Positions 25,696 to 34,537 are shown, numbered from the stretch's first letter. The stretch is DNA of 64,000 nucleotides from UBA2336 sp964419145 (GCA_964419145.1 CAYQOM010000001.1:1-64000); one strand, 5' to 3'. The notes: generated by a model from the sequence alone, not told the origin. Numbers and translations: made by a program.

Positions 25696-25750
25696 ATCTT
25701 CATTTTGATCAACAAGACGAGGCGAACTGGAATTTTGTTACATAACCAAG

Positions 25751-25786
25751 AAAAAAAGCACTGACACGAAATAATGCCAGTGCTTT
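25751..25786 (-). terminator. Intrinsic terminator of the BNR-repeat gene
   Basis: On the minus strand AAAGCACTG and CAGTGCTTT (25778-25786 with 25755-25763) form a perfect 9-bp stem with a 14-nt loop, followed by TTTTCTT. It lies 29 bp after the stop of the leftward BNR-repeat gene. Confidence 0.8.
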
Positions 25787-25815
25787 CCAAAAACAAGCAA
25801 CAGAATATTAGCTAA

Positions 25816-28800
25816 TTAATTCTTCCAAATAGCCCCTAACCCCATATCCCAGAACTTCTTATTCATAGCCGGAATATCTTTCTCCAACAGCTCCGTTGCC
25901 CGGCTGTGTAATGCACTCCACTCCTTAGTAAGCTCATCCAATCTATCCAGTGAAGGTTTATTTACGCGCGGGATGTCGCTTTCCGTTTGGTTAATCATAA
26001 ACAAATAGTTGGCGGTAAACTTGTTCGGGAAATTCTCCACATCATCATATGCTTTCGATTTCCGTTGTACCATGTCGTCATCCCAGGCCTTCAATTTTTC
26101 AATCAATGTCTTTCCTTCACTTCTTAATGCATTGAATTTCTCATCAGCAGGAAGAGATGATACCAACTGATTCAGTTGATTTTGCTTTTCAAAAAGGGTA
26201 TTCACCAGGTTGTGCATGATGAAAACTTCCTTTTCCATTTTGCTCATCAAGGCATGGTACTCCTCATAGGTTGCAGCATCAGTAGGGTATAATGGATTAG
26301 GAAGAATCTGAAAGTTGACTGTGGATGTCTGACCTCCTGCTTTTAGTGTTGCCGTGTATTTTCCCGGAATAGCTTTGTGACCGCGGAAACTGCTTTCAAT
26401 ATAAACTCCATGCGCGCCCGGCATGGTGGGGTAGCGCATATTCCAAACAAACCGGTTCAGTCCTTTCGCCTTTGACATTACCGGCTCTGGCGAGGGACCA
26501 CCATCATAACTTTTAAAAGTTGAATCTTTAACAGAAGTATACGAGCGAACCAAATTGCCTTGCGCATCCTTTATTTCCAGCGAGATATGCTCACCCACTT
26601 TCAACTCAGGAAGATTATAGTACAACACCACACCAGTTGAAGGATTAACACCAGAATATGGATGCGTTCCGTCAAAGTCAGGATCGTTACGATCCAACTG
26701 ACTTGAACCATTCACCAAAACAGCATCAGCAGGTTTAAACAAAGCAAAAGCATTTGTTTCGTTCTTGAACTGTCGTAACAAACTTAAATCATCAAGAATC
26801 CAGAATGACCTTCCTGACGTTGCGGCAATCAAATTACCCTGATGAACCTTTAAATCGGTAATGGGTGTGATCGGTAAATTAAGTTGGAAGGGATGCCAAT
26901 CTGCACCAGCATTCCATGAAATAAATACACCCAACTCTGTCCCAGCAAAAAGTAATCCTTTGCGCACATCATCTTCACGCACCACACGGGTGAATGCATT
27001 GTTGGGAATTCCTTTTGAAATGTTCGTCCAAGTTTTTCCGTAATCCGTTGTTTTATAAAGTCCCGGTGTATGATCGTTAAACTTATAGCGCGTAGTCGCT
27101 ATGTAGGCTGTTGCCGGATCATGCGGAGAAACATCGATGGCGTTGATCAAACATTCTTTCAATCCAATTGGCGTAACATTTTTCCAGCTAGCACCTCCAT
27201 CGCGTGTCAGGTGAACGTATCCATCATCACTGCCCGTCCAGATCACACCTTTTTCATGAGGCGACTCGATCACATAACTTAATGTACCGTAATTTTCTGC
27301 ACCTACTGCTTCATTTGTGTAGGGCCCACCCATTTTACCTTGCTTCTCTTTTTCGTTACGGGTTAAATCTGGTGAAACTTCTGACCACGTTTTTCCCATG
27401 TCGGTGGTTTTCAATAATACTTGCGCTCCGTGGTAAAAGGTATTCAGCTCGTGCTTCGACCAGATGATGGGTGCATTCCAGTTGTAACGATACTTCATAT
27501 CTTTTGAATCGCGACCTAAATACTGAATGGGTGCTGCCATGATGTTGGTACCTGCCTTCGCTTTCGTATCCAACACTTCAATGGTACCCAGGTAACTACC
27601 GCCCAACACATAGCGCGGATCATCCGGGTTGAATGCCAGGAAGGCACTCTCGCCACCAGCTGAAGCTGTCCAGCTTTCGCGGGAAATGCCGCTGCTACCC
27701 AACTCACGGCTGGCTATGGCTACAGACGAGTTGTCTTGTTGGCCGGCATAAATGCGATAGGGAAATACGTTATCCACATTAATGCGATACAACTGAGCTG
27801 TTGGCATTGTACTTTGAAACGACCAGCTTTTAGCATAATTGAAACTAACAGTGGCTCCGCCATCATCGGCCATTACCATATTTTTCGGATTGTTTGGATT
27901 GATCCATAAATCGTGATAGTCCCCATGCACACCGGGAAGATCTTCCCATGTTACGCCACCATCCAATGAGCGGAGTGAAGGAGCACTCAGCACATAAACG
28001 GTAAGTTCATCTTTAGGATCAATGTATAACTCAATATAGTACCACGCGCGTTGTACCAAACGGTGATCATTCGATACCCGCCTCCAGTTTTTTCCGGCAT
28101 TGTCGGATACGAACAAACCGCCTAACTCACGATCAGAATCGCTTTCTATCAGCGCGTACACTTTTTCTGAATTGGAGCGACTTACTGCAATGGCCATCTT
28201 GCCTAATTCTTTCGGAAGGCCTTCGTGAATCTTCGTCCAGTTTTCACCCCCATCAACCGATTTATACAAACCGCTTCCGGGACCTCCGCTAATTACTTTC
28301 CATGGCAATCGGCCGTGTTCCCACATAGCAGCATACAGTACTTGCGGATTGTTAAAATCGATAGAGAGCTCAGAACAACCCGTTTTATCATCTATAAACA
28401 AAACCTGTTTCCAGGATTTGCCACCATCCGTAGTTTTATAAATCCCCCGCTCTTTCGATGAACTGTACAACGCACCTTGTGCGGCCACCCATACGATGTC
28501 AGGATTTTTGGGATGGACAACTACACGTGCAATATGCTGTGTGGCTTCCAACCCAAGTTTGATCCATGTTTTGCCAGCATCATGCGATTTATACATGCCA
28601 TCACCATGGTGCGTCATCACACCACGAATGGCGTGCTCGCCCATACCTACATACACAATATTCGGATCACTTTCCGAAACAGCTATGGCACCTACCGATC
28701 CGGTTTTCATATACCCATCGGAGATATTTTTCCAGGTCGTTCCGGCATCATCGGTTTTCCAAACGCCTCCACCGGTAGTACCCATGTAATAAGTAGCCGG

Positions 28801-28992
28801 ATCTCCAATTACACCGCTTACCGCATTGGAGCGACCTCCACGAAAAGGACCGATACTTCGCCATTTCATGGCGTTGAAGTATTCATTAAAGTTTATTGAA
28901 GGTGTTGCCGGAGCCGGCTGTGATTTTGTGCGCTGCGCTTCTGTTGAAAAACAGAAAACAATAAGCACTAATAATGTTGCAAACGTTCTCAT
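25816..28992 (-). CDS. Large secreted BNR/sortilin-like beta-propeller protein
   Basis: A 1058-residue protein with a signal peptide (MRTFATLLVLIVFCFSTEAQ). From about residue 40 to 740 it carries many BNR/Asp-box units (S/K-x-D-x-G-x-T/S-W), e.g. WKTDDAGTTWKNIS, YKSHDAGKTWIKLG and YKTTDGGKSWKQVL, as in the VPS10/sortilin and exo-alpha-sialidase type propellers. The start of the mature part, 'MKWRSIGPFRGGRSNAVSGV', is typical of the 'WD40/YVTN/BNR-like repeat-containing' proteins of Bacteroidota. A beta-sandwich and a helical tail (about 830-1058) complete it. There is no T9SS sorting domain. Some relatives are annotated as glycosyl hydrolases, but no catalytic residues can be assigned here. 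Its start codon directly abuts a strong inverted repeat (28995-29040). Confidence 0.82.
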   Translation of the reverse strand: MRTFATLLVLIVFCFSTEAQRTKSQPAPATPSINFNEYFNAMKWRSIGPFRGGRSNAVSGVIGDPATYYMGTTGGGVWKTDDAGTTWKNISDGYMKTGSVGAIAVSESDPNIVYVGMGEHAIRGVMTHHGDGMYKSHDAGKTWIKLGLEATQHIARVVVHPKNPDIVWVAAQGALYSSSKERGIYKTTDGGKSWKQVLFIDDKTGCSELSIDFNNPQVLYAAMWEHGRLPWKVISGGPGSGLYKSVDGGENWTKIHEGLPKELGKMAIAVSRSNSEKVYALIESDSDRELGGLFVSDNAGKNWRRVSNDHRLVQRAWYYIELYIDPKDELTVYVLSAPSLRSLDGGVTWEDLPGVHGDYHDLWINPNNPKNMVMADDGGATVSFNYAKSWSFQSTMPTAQLYRINVDNVFPYRIYAGQQDNSSVAIASRELGSSGISRESWTASAGGESAFLAFNPDDPRYVLGGSYLGTIEVLDTKAKAGTNIMAAPIQYLGRDSKDMKYRYNWNAPIIWSKHELNTFYHGAQVLLKTTDMGKTWSEVSPDLTRNEKEKQGKMGGPYTNEAVGAENYGTLSYVIESPHEKGVIWTGSDDGYVHLTRDGGASWKNVTPIGLKECLINAIDVSPHDPATAYIATTRYKFNDHTPGLYKTTDYGKTWTNISKGIPNNAFTRVVREDDVRKGLLFAGTELGVFISWNAGADWHPFQLNLPITPITDLKVHQGNLIAATSGRSFWILDDLSLLRQFKNETNAFALFKPADAVLVNGSSQLDRNDPDFDGTHPYSGVNPSTGVVLYYNLPELKVGEHISLEIKDAQGNLVRSYTSVKDSTFKSYDGGPSPEPVMSKAKGLNRFVWNMRYPTMPGAHGVYIESSFRGHKAIPGKYTATLKAGGQTSTVNFQILPNPLYPTDAATYEEYHALMSKMEKEVFIMHNLVNTLFEKQNQLNQLVSSLPADEKFNALRSEGKTLIEKLKAWDDDMVQRKSKAYDDVENFPNKFTANYLFMINQTESDIPRVNKPSLDRLDELTKEWSALHSRATELLEKDIPAMNKKFWDMGLGAIWKN

Positions 28993-28994
28993 GA

Positions 28995-29040
28995 TTTAGG
29001 TTTTGTGCCATTCAAGATAGGCACTTTTTATAAACCTAAA
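28995..29040. promoter_or_regulatory. Inverted repeat touching the start codon of the BNR-repeat gene
   Basis: TTTAGGTTT (28995-29003) pairs with AAACCTAAA (29032-29040), and inside it GTGCC (29005-29009) pairs with GGCAC (29020-29024) around a 10-nt loop. The element ends 2 bp before the start codon of the leftward gene, so in the mRNA it would fold right at the initiation site. It could be an operator or a translational control hairpin. Confidence 0.5.
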
Positions 29041-29115
29041 ATGTGAAAATGGATATGTGGAAGATCTTTTATTATCTAATAATCGATAAACATCATAATT
29101 TAAATATGCTCCCGG

Positions 29116-29208
29116 GCCGCATGGCCCCGTATACTCATCCAACGCTGTGCCCAATCCACACATGCCAGCACCAGGCCGAAGATTGGCCAAGGCGTTGTCT
29201 GAGTATAC
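29116..29208 (-). other. Structured intergenic element (candidate RNA), long interrupted palindrome
   Basis: The 308-bp space between kbl and the BNR-repeat gene has no convincing gene but contains an 80-bp interrupted palindrome. GTATACTCA/TGAGTATAC (29129-29137 with 29200-29208), CAACGC/GCGTTG (29140-29145 with 29192-29197) and CCAATC/GATTGG (29151-29156 with 29181-29186) stack in order. On the minus strand the first two helices are joined by a GA/GA internal loop, i.e. tandem G-A mismatches, and the next two by a symmetric 5x5 loop; the 24-nt apical loop can form a small GCC/GGC stem. A second short hairpin GGGCC-loop-GGCCC (about 29116-29127) lies next to it. The local composition is more GC-rich than its flanks. 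It could be a leader RNA, a small RNA or a repeat element. Confidence 0.5.
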
Positions 29209-29300
29209 TGAAAGTTTTGTGATCGTTGAGCTGAAAATTTCATCTACTCTACGGTCTGTGCCTCACAAACCGGCTGCGTATCATGAACTTAAATTAAACA

Positions 29301-30497
29301 CTATTTCAAAACACCCAACTCCTTACCTACTTCGGTAAACGCTGTTATGGCTTTGTCAAGGTGATGCTTTTCATGGGCTGCAGAAAGCTGTACGCGAATA
29401 CGGGCCTTGCCTTTTGGTACCACCGGAAAGAAGAAACCGATTACATAGATGCCCTTCTCCAATAATTTTTCAGCAAACTTTTGCGCCAGTGGGGCTTCAT
29501 ACAACATGATCGGAACAATCGGGTGTTCACCTGGTTTAATATCGAAACCGGCTTTTGTCATTTCACTACGGAAATATGTTGTGTTTTGCTCCAGTTTATC
29601 GCGCAATGCCGTTGTTTCTGAAAGCATGTTGAACACCTCAATAGAAGCACCTACGATAGAAGGCGCCAACGTGTTGGAGAACAAATACGGACGTGAACGC
29701 TGACGCAGCACTTCGATAATCTCCTTCTTACCTGAAGTAAAGCCACCGGATGCACCACCCAATGCTTTACCTAACGTTCCGGTAATAATATCAACCCGAT
29801 CCATCACCCCGCAATATTCGGGAACACCTCGGCCGGTTTTGCCCAAGAAACCAGTCGAATGACATTCATCGGTCATCACCAGCGCTTCATACTTATCCGC
29901 GAGGTCACAAATTTTATCCAGTTGAGCAATCGTGCCATCCATAGAAAAGGCGCCATCGGTTACAATCAGTATTTGTTTTGCACCCGCAGCCTTTGCATCC
30001 TGAAGTTGTTTTTCCAGATCGGCCATGTCGTTGTGCTTGTAGCGATAGCGCATGGCTTTACACAGGCGCACACCATCAATAATGGACGCATGGTTTAGTT
30101 CATCGGAAATGATCGCATCTTCAGCGCCCAGCAACGGTTCAAACACACCACCGTTTGCATCAAAAGCTGCAGCGTATAAAATGGTATCTTCCATGTGCAG
30201 GAATTCCGAAATCTTTCTTTCAAGCTCTTTATGAATATCCTGCGTGCCACAAATAAACCGCACGGATGACATGCCAAAACCATGTGTATCGATGGCACGT
30301 TTGGCCGCTTCAATTACCCGTGGGTGTGAAGAAAGTCCGAGGTAATTGTTGGCACAGAAGTTAATGACCTCTTTTCCGCCTTCAATTTTTATATCTGCTC
30401 CTTGCGGGGAAATGATAATGCGTTCCTTTTTAAACAATCCGGCTTCTTTAATAGAAGCTAATTCCTTTTCCAGTACGGGTTTCAGCTTTTTATACAT
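29301..30497 (-). CDS. kbl: Glycine C-acetyltransferase (2-amino-3-ketobutyrate CoA ligase)
   Basis: A PLP enzyme that splits 2-amino-3-ketobutyrate with CoA into glycine and acetyl-CoA, the second step of threonine breakdown. The 398-residue length is standard for Kbl. Motifs include NFCANNYLGLS, FGMSSVRFICGTQD, 'VTDGAFSMDGTIAQLD', DECHSTGFLG and GTLGKALGGASGG with the PLP-binding lysine. The 'RFICGTQ' and 'YAAAFDANGG' segments favour Kbl over the related KAPA and ALA synthases. It is divergent from tdh, which makes its substrate; the two share a 105-bp intergenic region. Confidence 0.95.
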   Translation of the reverse strand: MYKKLKPVLEKELASIKEAGLFKKERIIISPQGADIKIEGGKEVINFCANNYLGLSSHPRVIEAAKRAIDTHGFGMSSVRFICGTQDIHKELERKISEFLHMEDTILYAAAFDANGGVFEPLLGAEDAIISDELNHASIIDGVRLCKAMRYRYKHNDMADLEKQLQDAKAAGAKQILIVTDGAFSMDGTIAQLDKICDLADKYEALVMTDECHSTGFLGKTGRGVPEYCGVMDRVDIITGTLGKALGGASGGFTSGKKEIIEVLRQRSRPYLFSNTLAPSIVGASIEVFNMLSETTALRDKLEQNTTYFRSEMTKAGFDIKPGEHPIVPIMLYEAPLAQKFAEKLLEKGIYVIGFFFPVVPKGKARIRVQLSAAHEKHHLDKAITAFTEVGKELGVLK

Positions 30498-30516
30498 AGG
30501 CGTTGCGGTGAGGTCG

Positions 30517-30524
30517 CAAAGTTA
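30517..30524 (-). promoter_or_regulatory. Candidate -7 element for kbl
   Basis: Minus strand TAACTTTG is an exact TAnnTTTG match, 19 bp before the kbl start. On the opposite strand TAACTTTC (one mismatch) precedes tdh, so the two genes may share a divergent promoter region. Confidence 0.5.
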
Positions 30525-30602
30525 ATCGCTTCCCCGAAAACTGAGCCTAACAACCGATAGGAAAAAAGTAAAATTCTGTAACTTTCGGGCCCAATCACTA
30601 CC

Positions 30603-31562
30603 ATGAAGAAGCACAAGATTTTAGTTATAGGTGCAGGCGGACAATTAGGCTCTGAACTTACGCAAGGGCTATGGAACCTGTACGGAAAAGAAAATGTAAT
30701 TGCCACGGATATAAAAGACCCTCAGGGCATTCTCACCCAAGGAAATTTTGAGATCCTGGATGTGTTGAAGCAAAAGCCCCTGTTTGATTTCATCAAGAAA
30801 AATGAAATCACACAGGTGTATCACCTCGCTGCCGTCCTTTCAGCCACGGGCGAAAAGAACCCTAAATTCGCCTGGCACCTGAACATGGACGGACTTGTGC
30901 ACGTGTTGGATGCAGCGGTTGAATATAAACTCGATCGCGTCTATTGGCCAAGCTCCATCGCAGCCTTTGGACCTACAACGCCTAAAAAGAATACACCACA
31001 GGATACCATCATGGATCCAACCACTATTTACGGCATAAGCAAATTTGCCGGTGAACGTTGGTGCGATTGGTACTTCAGAAACAAAGGCGTGGATGTTCGC
31101 AGCTTGCGTTATCCCGGATTGATTGGATACAAAACAAAACCCGGTGGCGGCACCACTGATTATGCTGTGGATATTTTCTTCAAAGCACTAACGGATAAAC
31201 AATTCGAGTGCTTTTTAAAAGAAGATACCTACCTACCCATGATGTACATGGACGATGCCGTGAAAGCCACGCTTGACTTGATGGAAGCTCCAGCAGACAA
31301 AATCAAGATCCGATCCAGCTACAACATTTCTTCTATGAGCTTTTCGCCAAAAGAGATTGCTGCGGAAATAAAAAAACACATCCCTGATTTTACGATTAGC
31401 TACAATCCTGATTTTCGCCAGGCTATTGCCGACAGTTGGCCACAATCCATTGATGATTCTGCCGCCCGTAAAGATTGGGGTTGGCAACACCAGTTTGGTC
31501 TTGCCGAAATGACGGAAGAGATATTAACAAAACTTCCTGAGCTGTTGGCCCAGGAAGCTTAA
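30603..31562 (+). CDS. tdh: L-threonine 3-dehydrogenase, short-chain (epimerase-like) type
   Basis: Oxidises threonine with NAD+ to 2-amino-3-ketobutyrate, the substrate of the neighbouring Kbl. It is a 319-residue extended short-chain dehydrogenase: Rossmann motif GAGGQLG (residues 10-16), 'VYHLAAVLSATGEKNP', the catalytic YGISK, and 'RSLRYPGLIGYKTKPGGGTTDYAV', which is characteristic of the GalE-like threonine dehydrogenases found in Bacteroidota and distinct from the zinc-dependent E. coli Tdh. The kbl linkage strengthens the call over a generic sugar-nucleotide epimerase. Confidence 0.9.
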   Translation: MKKHKILVIGAGGQLGSELTQGLWNLYGKENVIATDIKDPQGILTQGNFEILDVLKQKPLFDFIKKNEITQVYHLAAVLSATGEKNPKFAWHLNMDGLVHVLDAAVEYKLDRVYWPSSIAAFGPTTPKKNTPQDTIMDPTTIYGISKFAGERWCDWYFRNKGVDVRSLRYPGLIGYKTKPGGGTTDYAVDIFFKALTDKQFECFLKEDTYLPMMYMDDAVKATLDLMEAPADKIKIRSSYNISSMSFSPKEIAAEIKKHIPDFTISYNPDFRQAIADSWPQSIDDSAARKDWGWQHQFGLAEMTEEILTKLPELLAQEA

Positions 31563-31584
31563 AAAAGCCAACTAGTTTTTATAT

Positions 31585-33072
31585 TTAATTACGCACCAGC
31601 AAGCGCTCCGTATGCTTAAAGCCTTGTGCGTAATACGTTACCAGGTAAATACCAGGCTTCAATTGCGTTGAAAACTCAACCTCAACTTCAACACCCGATA
31701 CGATCGTTTCTGATACTATAGTTCCGGTTAAATCACTCACCTGAATTTTTGCCTGGTTCAATGGTTCAAAGTTTAACTGGGTTGTTATCCTTCTGCCATC
31801 AGAAGGGTTGGGATAAATATTCAATTGCTTGTCGGCTTTGATCTGAGCAAAAACAATGTTGAAGTATTCAAATGATCCATCTAAATCAACTGCCTTCAGG
31901 CGGTAGTAATTTGAGCCGCTGATCGGGTTCAAGTCAGTAAAGGAATATTGTTGAAGACTCTCGGTATTGTAACCTGCACCGGCCTGGGTTCCAATTGTAA
32001 CAAAATCAATACCGTTGGTTGAACGTTCAATTTCAAAATAATCGAAATCCTGCTCCTTTGATGTTGCCCACATCAATTCAACCTTGTTGTTATCTACAAT
32101 CTCAAGTTGAAAATAAACCAACGTTACCGGCATGGGGCTATTAGGTTGAGAGGCAACCCAAGTGAAGAAATCAGGATTAGTGTCTTGTAAAGTCTGTTGA
32201 TCACCCACATTCCCGGTTACAGAACCTCCACCGCCTGAAGCTGTGGCTGTTCCATTCACATATAAACCATAAGGATTTGTTGTGTTGTTGTTTTGAATTG
32301 AACTACCACCACCCGAATAAGCGATGTCGCCATGCACATAGGCTTGTCCCCCTTGATTCACCCGAATAAACGTTCCTCCTCCATTACTATCGGTAACATC
32401 GCCAAACACAGCCAATCTGCCATTTCGGTTTATTGTTACATCGCCACTCGATTGTTGAGTAATATCCTGGTAGATGATCATATCGGCATAAGGAGGTGGA
32501 GCAACGTTAGTTCCTATGGTCAGGTAGTTTGAGCTTCTCACTGTAACACTCCCTTCTATTACCACTTTTCCACCTGGGTGAATTCGGAGGTTTGCATTAA
32601 GCGAGGCATCTCCTGAAATAATAAGCGTACCATACACGTTCACGGTTGCACCACCACTTATGGCCAGATTACCTGTAGCCGTTACCGTTCCGTTAATATT
32701 GGTTGTTCCGTTTGAAGCTGTGAAATTTCCGGTTACGTTCAGGTTACCGTTGATATTGGCGGTGCCATTTGAAATGGTGAAGTTGGCATTGGATGTAACC
32801 GTAACACCAGAAGCAATATTAATTGCCGAGCCTCCAAATGAAGCTGCACTGTTGATCGTCATGTTATGGTTAACATTTATAGTACCTGAAGTGTAGGATA
32901 GAGATGGAGTGGCTCCGCCCCAACCTGACGTATTGTTCCAGTTTGCAGTAGTAGTCCAGGCACCGCTTGCAACGGAGGTGTAGTTTTGGCTGTATGATAT
33001 CTGCACCGCTAACAGTAGCAGGACAGACCATCCGATATTTTTAGCGCCAATTTTATTCAACATTTTTTTCAT
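31585..33072 (-). CDS. T9SS-sorted secreted protein with repetitive beta-structure
   Basis: A 495-residue cell-surface or released protein. Signal peptide at residues 1-28 (LLLLAVQISYSQN). Residues about 35-300 are repetitive and rich in Asn, Gly, Thr and Ser, with repeat units such as ANINGNLNVTGNFTASNGT and TNINGTVTATGNLAISGGA, suggesting a beta-helix or stacked beta-structure. A fibronectin-like module ('VELMWATSKEQDFDYFEIER' ... NYYRLKAVDLDGS, about 320-410) precedes a type A T9SS sorting domain (LNIYPNPSDG to the C-terminus). The next gene upstream encodes a paralogue with the same module order. The function of the repetitive part, adhesion perhaps, is not shown by the sequence. Confidence 0.82.
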   Translation of the reverse strand: MKKMLNKIGAKNIGWSVLLLLAVQISYSQNYTSVASGAWTTTANWNNTSGWGGATPSLSYTSGTINVNHNMTINSAASFGGSAINIASGVTVTSNANFTISNGTANINGNLNVTGNFTASNGTTNINGTVTATGNLAISGGATVNVYGTLIISGDASLNANLRIHPGGKVVIEGSVTVRSSNYLTIGTNVAPPPYADMIIYQDITQQSSGDVTINRNGRLAVFGDVTDSNGGGTFIRVNQGGQAYVHGDIAYSGGGSSIQNNNTTNPYGLYVNGTATASGGGGSVTGNVGDQQTLQDTNPDFFTWVASQPNSPMPVTLVYFQLEIVDNNKVELMWATSKEQDFDYFEIERSTNGIDFVTIGTQAGAGYNTESLQQYSFTDLNPISGSNYYRLKAVDLDGSFEYFNIVFAQIKADKQLNIYPNPSDGRRITTQLNFEPLNQAKIQVSDLTGTIVSETIVSGVEVEVEFSTQLKPGIYLVTYYAQGFKHTERLLVRN

Positions 33073-33232
33073 TTCTGTGGGATTGTTTGGAATGGGAAGT
33101 CCGAAAACAATGCCACGGAAACAGTGTGAAATGAACTAGTGTGGATTGAGGGTTATTTAGAATATTATTCTATTAATATTGATTATTACAGAATAATAAT
33201 TCGAATTAATTAATAGGTATCAACAAAGCTTT

Positions 33233-33264
33233 CCCAATATTCTGAGAATAATTCCAATATTGGG
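33233..33264 (-). terminator. Possible terminator of the second T9SS protein gene
   Basis: CCCAATATT (33233-33241) and AATATTGGG (33256-33264) form a 9-bp AT-rich stem with a 14-nt loop, 9 bp beyond the stop of the leftward gene ending at 33274. There is no U-run, so the call is weak. The rest of the 33073-33273 space is AT-rich with no other clear signal. Confidence 0.35.
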
Positions 33265-33273
33265 ATATAGTGT

Positions 33274-34368
33274 CTAATTCACAATGAATTTTCGAATCTC
33301 GGTTAGCTCTCGGGACGTGAATTTGAGCATATACATACCGGGTCTAAGTGCGTTCAATGCAATGTGATTGCTCGGACCTATACCCGTCATGTTCATCACC
33401 TCAACACCCTTAGTATTTAAAATGGCCAGTCGCGATCCTTCAGAAGGATTAAAGTTCAGGTCGACATTAATAAACTCACCGTTTGTGGGATTGGGGTAAA
33501 TCCGCATATTACGTGTACCGGAGAAACTCTGGGCAATTGGTCCGAAGTATTCATAGGAGCCATCTAAGTCAACTGCTTTTAATCGGTAGTAGTTAATTCC
33601 TACAACCGGGTTGTTGTGTTCATACAAATACTCCTTATACGTATCGGTGTCGTAACCTGCGCCAGGTAGCATGACCAGGTCAGAGAAGTTGTTTCCGTTA
33701 TTTGAATGTTGAATCAGGAAGTAATCAAATCCTTCTTCTTTTGAGGTTGCCCATTCTATGTGGATTGCTTCACCAACAACTTCCGTTTGAAACAAAGTCA
33801 ATTTAACAGGTAGTGTTGCATTATAACCGTCCTCATCAAAACCGGTTGGGCCAGTAAAACCTCCTGTCGGCTCGCAATAATGTGGAGGACCAGCGGGATA
33901 AGGATTGCAGCCACCACCACCACGGGTAATCACTGAACCGCAAATAGTTAACCTGTCAGACCCAGTTGTTCCAACATCCATTAAGCCGCCACTTTTTACC
34001 ACAAGTGTAAACCCGCAGCCAGCGGATGTTCCTAAACTAAGATTTCCTGAAGTTAAATTCACCCTTCCTCCGCTTTCAATAGTAAGGTTTCCGTTAAGGC
34101 GTACATTATTATGATTAATTGTCAAGGTTCCAAAAACAACAACATTACCTGTGTGAAGCACCTGGTTGTTACTATTTGTAGTTACCGTAACACCAGCTTG
34201 AATAATGATTGTCACCCCTGCGGTTGGAGCAGATCCCGTTTCCTGACAGGTTCGGGAATTCCAACCACCAGAAGTAGTAATGGTACACGTCTGCGCCCAA
34301 CCGGTTGTTATCCAGACAGATAAAACCAGCGTAAAGGCTGATATCAGTAGTTGTTTAGGTAATTTCAT
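33274..34368 (-). CDS. T9SS-sorted secreted protein, paralogue of the downstream gene
   Basis: A 364-residue secreted protein. Signal peptide at residues 1-25 (TTGWAQT). Residues about 26-150 are short beta repeats (TLTINHNNVRLNGNLTIESG), with cysteines near both ends that could form disulfides. A fibronectin-like module ('IHIEWATSKEEGFDYFLIQH' ... NYYRLKAVDLDGSYEYF) and a type A T9SS sorting domain (MRIYPNPTNG to the end) follow. The last two modules clearly match those of the neighbouring 31585-33072 gene, so the pair arose by duplication, while the N-terminal part differs in length and content. Function unknown. Confidence 0.82.
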   Translation of the reverse strand: MKLPKQLLISAFTLVLSVWITTGWAQTCTITTSGGWNSRTCQETGSAPTAGVTIIIQAGVTVTTNSNNQVLHTGNVVVFGTLTINHNNVRLNGNLTIESGGRVNLTSGNLSLGTSAGCGFTLVVKSGGLMDVGTTGSDRLTICGSVITRGGGGCNPYPAGPPHYCEPTGGFTGPTGFDEDGYNATLPVKLTLFQTEVVGEAIHIEWATSKEEGFDYFLIQHSNNGNNFSDLVMLPGAGYDTDTYKEYLYEHNNPVVGINYYRLKAVDLDGSYEYFGPIAQSFSGTRNMRIYPNPTNGEFINVDLNFNPSEGSRLAILNTKGVEVMNMTGIGPSNHIALNALRPGMYMLKFTSRELTEIRKFIVN

Positions 34369-34382
34369 AAACTCAAATGCCT

Positions 34383-34405
34383 CAAAAATAGGACTTTATC
34401 CTATT
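34383..34405 (-). promoter_or_regulatory. Promoter element overlapped by an inverted repeat
   Basis: Minus strand TATTTTTG (34383-34390) is an exact TAnnTTTG match, 15 bp before the T9SS gene start. AATAGGA-CTTTA-TCCTATT (34387-34405), a perfect 7-bp inverted repeat, overlaps its upstream edge, as an operator would. Confidence 0.45.
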
Positions 34406-34537
34406 CATGTGACAAGAATGACTCCAATCTTTCTCGTGTACGATTATTGAATGATATAGCCTGTTTGACTTTTTATTCTGGCAGAATGGTGCGTAAAATT
34501 GCCAAATTTGGACAATTAATTACCAATTTGGGATGTA

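Noticed and set aside
28996..29190. 64-residue minus-strand reading frame in the kbl/BNR intergenic region
   Set aside because: It runs through both inverted repeats, lacks an ATG with upstream signals, and its odd Gly/Pro/Cys-rich start simply reflects the palindromic DNA. A structured non-coding element explains it better.
29129..29208. Integron attC site
   Set aside because: One arm contains ATCCAAC, which fits the R'' pattern, but the partner reads GTTGTCT and not GTTRRRY, and the helices pair in a different register. There is no integrase in the window.
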